Positions 32,625 to 34,029 of a stretch of 34,029 nucleotides of DNA are shown here, one piece after another (the first letter of the stretch is position 1; every line of letters begins with the position of its first letter). Position numbers and translations under genes: made by a program. This DNA comes from Chitinophagia bacterium (GTDB lineage: Bacteria; Bacteroidota; Bacteroidia; Chitinophagales; Chitinophagaceae). The stretch covers positions 1 to 34,029 of the forward strand of contig JAJPJP010000204.1 of assembly GCA_021324175.1 (NCBI GenBank), given 5' to 3'. The notes beneath the pieces were generated by a model. That model worked only from the letters and a program-made list of their open reading frames with translations. It was not told the DNA's origin and ran no database searches.

Positions 32625-33920
32625 ATGGATTACCAGGAGGCTATCGATTACCTGTATAGCCGGCTGCCGATGTTTAGCCGCATCGGCGCTGCGGCCTATA
32701 AAGCAGATTTGGGTAATACGCAAGCTTTGTGTGAGATTCTCGACAACCCGCAGAACAAATTCAAATCAATTCATGTTGGGGGTACCAACGGTAAAGGTTC
32801 AGTCAGCCATATGCTCGCCGCAGTTTTCCAAACTGCAGGATATAAGACGGGCCTTTACACTTCGCCGCATCTAAGAGATTTTCGAGAAAGAATCAAAATT
32901 GACGGTAGAATGATAGACGATGGTTTTGTGACTGAATTCGTGGACCAAATGCAAATGGCGATTGTCGATATCCAACCTTCTTTTTTTGAGTTGACAGTCG
33001 CGATGGCATTTAGCTTCTTTGCCGAACAGAAGGTTGACGTTGCTGTCGTGGAAGTCGGGTTGGGTGGAAGGCTTGATAGCACTAATATCATTCGACCAGA
33101 GCTATCGGTGATTACTAATATTGGATATGATCATATGGACCTTTTAGGCGACACTCTAGAAAAAATTGCGTTTGAAAAAGCTGGTATTATCAAACCGGGT
33201 ATTCCTGTCGTTGTAGGCGAATACGATTCGCGCACCGCCCACATTTTTGAAGAGCGGGCAAATTTGGCTAGAACAGCCGTAAGTTTTGCTGACAGGAATA
33301 GATATGTGTCCGGCTGGTCGGTCGATCACACGGAACTCGTCGCCGAGATCACTTCCATCCACAATAATGAAAAGAATTATTATCATCTCGATTTGACCGG
33401 AATATATCAAAATAAGAACTTGGTAACAGTCCTGGAGGCAGCAAGCATACTCCGAACTTCCGGATGGAATATTCAGGAAAAACAGTGCCGTAAAGCCCTC
33501 CGTGAAGTCAAACGATTAACAGGATTGCACGGGAGATGGGAGATTATAGCTACCAATCCGGCGATTGTCCTGGATGTAGCTCACAACGAGGATGGGATAA
33601 AGCAGATCTCTAAGCAAATTGAGATCACGGACCACGAAGAATTACATATCGTATTTGGGATGGTTAAGGATAAAGATTTTCAAAAAATCCTATCATTGCT
33701 ACCCAAATTGGCTCAATACTATTTTACTAAGGCCCAAATTCCCAGGGCATTGGCCGAGGAGGATCTGGCAGCAGCTGCAGCTAGTCTCGGGATTCGAGGA
33801 AACCACTATCCGGATGTCAATGGAGCGCTTCAGGCCGCGGTCAGTGCAGCCTCGAAAAAGGACCTCATCGTTGTATGTGGAAGCGTATTTGTGGTTGGAG
33901 AAGTTGTCCTTCCATCTTGA
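32625..33920 (+). CDS. folC: Bifunctional dihydrofolate/folylpolyglutamate synthase
   Basis: 431 residues from the ATG at 32625; an upstream in-frame start adds 32 residues with no family match. The Mur-ligase-like fold shows the ATP P-loop GGTNGKGS (52-59), LYTSPHLRDFRERI (about 76-89), VEVGLGGRLDSTN and TNIGYDHMDLLGDTLEKIAFEKAGI (central domain with Mg2+ ligands), and the C-terminal domain starting GRWEII with VLDVAHNEDG. It adds glutamate to folates, and in many bacteria also makes dihydrofolate from dihydropteroate. It follows the TonB-like gene on the same strand with 114 bases between, so co-transcription is possible but not required. Other folate genes are not present. Confidence 0.95.
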   Translation: MDYQEAIDYLYSRLPMFSRIGAAAYKADLGNTQALCEILDNPQNKFKSIHVGGTNGKGSVSHMLAAVFQTAGYKTGLYTSPHLRDFRERIKIDGRMIDDGFVTEFVDQMQMAIVDIQPSFFELTVAMAFSFFAEQKVDVAVVEVGLGGRLDSTNIIRPELSVITNIGYDHMDLLGDTLEKIAFEKAGIIKPGIPVVVGEYDSRTAHIFEERANLARTAVSFADRNRYVSGWSVDHTELVAEITSIHNNEKNYYHLDLTGIYQNKNLVTVLEAASILRTSGWNIQEKQCRKALREVKRLTGLHGRWEIIATNPAIVLDVAHNEDGIKQISKQIEITDHEELHIVFGMVKDKDFQKILSLLPKLAQYYFTKAQIPRALAEEDLAAAAASLGIRGNHYPDVNGALQAAVSAASKKDLIVVCGSVFVVGEVVLPS

Positions 33921-33942
33921 CACTAGTGCATTGACAATTTAA

Positions 33943-34029
33943 TTAAGAAACATAGTGTTTAGATAGCTTTCGATCTGCGTCTTGTCGTGTAAATTTCCAT
34001 TGGATAGTGCATTTTTTCTTGTTTCGTCC
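33943..34029 (-). CDS. C-terminal end of a probable IS630-like transposase, cut off by window edge
   Basis: The minus strand from the window edge stays open for 28 codons and stops at 33945-33943. The encoded end, with TIQWKFTRQDADRKLSKHY, resembles the usual W-x-F-T-x-x-D-A-x-x-K-L ending of IS630-family DDE transposases. Only this tail is visible, so the assignment is tentative and completeness cannot be judged. The 22 bases between this stop and the folC stop would hold the element's end; no inverted repeat can be tested without the other end. Confidence 0.4.
   Translation of the reverse strand, partial: GRNKKKCTIQWKFTRQDADRKLSKHYVS

Noticed and set aside
1-34029. Defence island, CRISPR array, prophage or integrative element
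   Set aside because: No repeats with regular spacing, integrases, restriction, toxin-antitoxin or phage structural genes were seen; gene content is mainly housekeeping.

Overview
The window looks like a chromosomal segment of a Bacteroidota bacterium, most like a Chitinophagaceae/Sphingobacteriales-type organism. Three things point there. First, many families typical of the phylum are present (DUF2911, DUF4294, GSCFA, a TonB-dependent receptor with a carboxypeptidase-regulatory-like N-terminus, stand-alone RfaE2, a half-length glycogen-synthase-like protein divergent from panC). Second, copies of the phylum's promoter -7 element TAnnTTTG sit upstream of several genes. Third, Shine-Dalgarno sequences are generally weak. 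Base composition was not computed. No rRNA, tRNA, CRISPR array or complete mobile element was seen.

Layout. Positions 1-3217 (minus): a TonB-dependent receptor followed by an edge-truncated FAS1 (fasciclin) lipoprotein. 3350-6415 (plus): purC, a secreted DUF2911/TPR protein, a 420-base non-coding stretch and a small membrane-anchored orphan. 6487-11667 (minus): the tRNA hydroxylase trhO, a small membrane protein translationally coupled to a penicillin-acylase-family hydrolase, and bioF. 11722-14888 (plus): miaE, then a two-gene unit of a GH109-type NAD-dependent glycosidase and a NahK-like sugar kinase. 14876-21235 (minus): a TPM-domain protein, a Nudix/rlmB/HMG-CoA-lyase/GSCFA run, metK and the half glycogen synthase. 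21344-24114 (plus): panC, panD, a flippase-like membrane protein and rfaE2. 24150-27746 (minus): a DUF4294 protein and the cytochrome c maturation pair ccmE-ccmF. 27816-28410 (minus): a decayed glutathionylspermidine-synthase-family pseudogene. 28520-33920 (plus): an agmatinase/arginase-family enzyme, a membrane protein with an acidic tail, an unassigned radical SAM protein with extra cysteines, a TonB-like protein and folC. The right edge carries what looks like the last codons of a transposase.

Most of the window is housekeeping: purine, biotin, pantothenate, folate and SAM synthesis, tRNA/rRNA modification and cytochrome c maturation. The parts with least obvious explanation are the radical SAM gene and its membrane neighbour, the GH109/kinase pair (a plausible N-acetylgalactosamine release-and-phosphorylation unit), the receptor/FAS1 pair, and the pseudogene, which is visible only when frames are stitched together. 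I did not find a defence island or a clearly new multi-gene system. The radical SAM locus is the best candidate for unknown chemistry. Several start codons were moved from the longest possible reading frame to an internal ATG, using family N-termini, overlaps or promoter positions; each case is stated in its entry.
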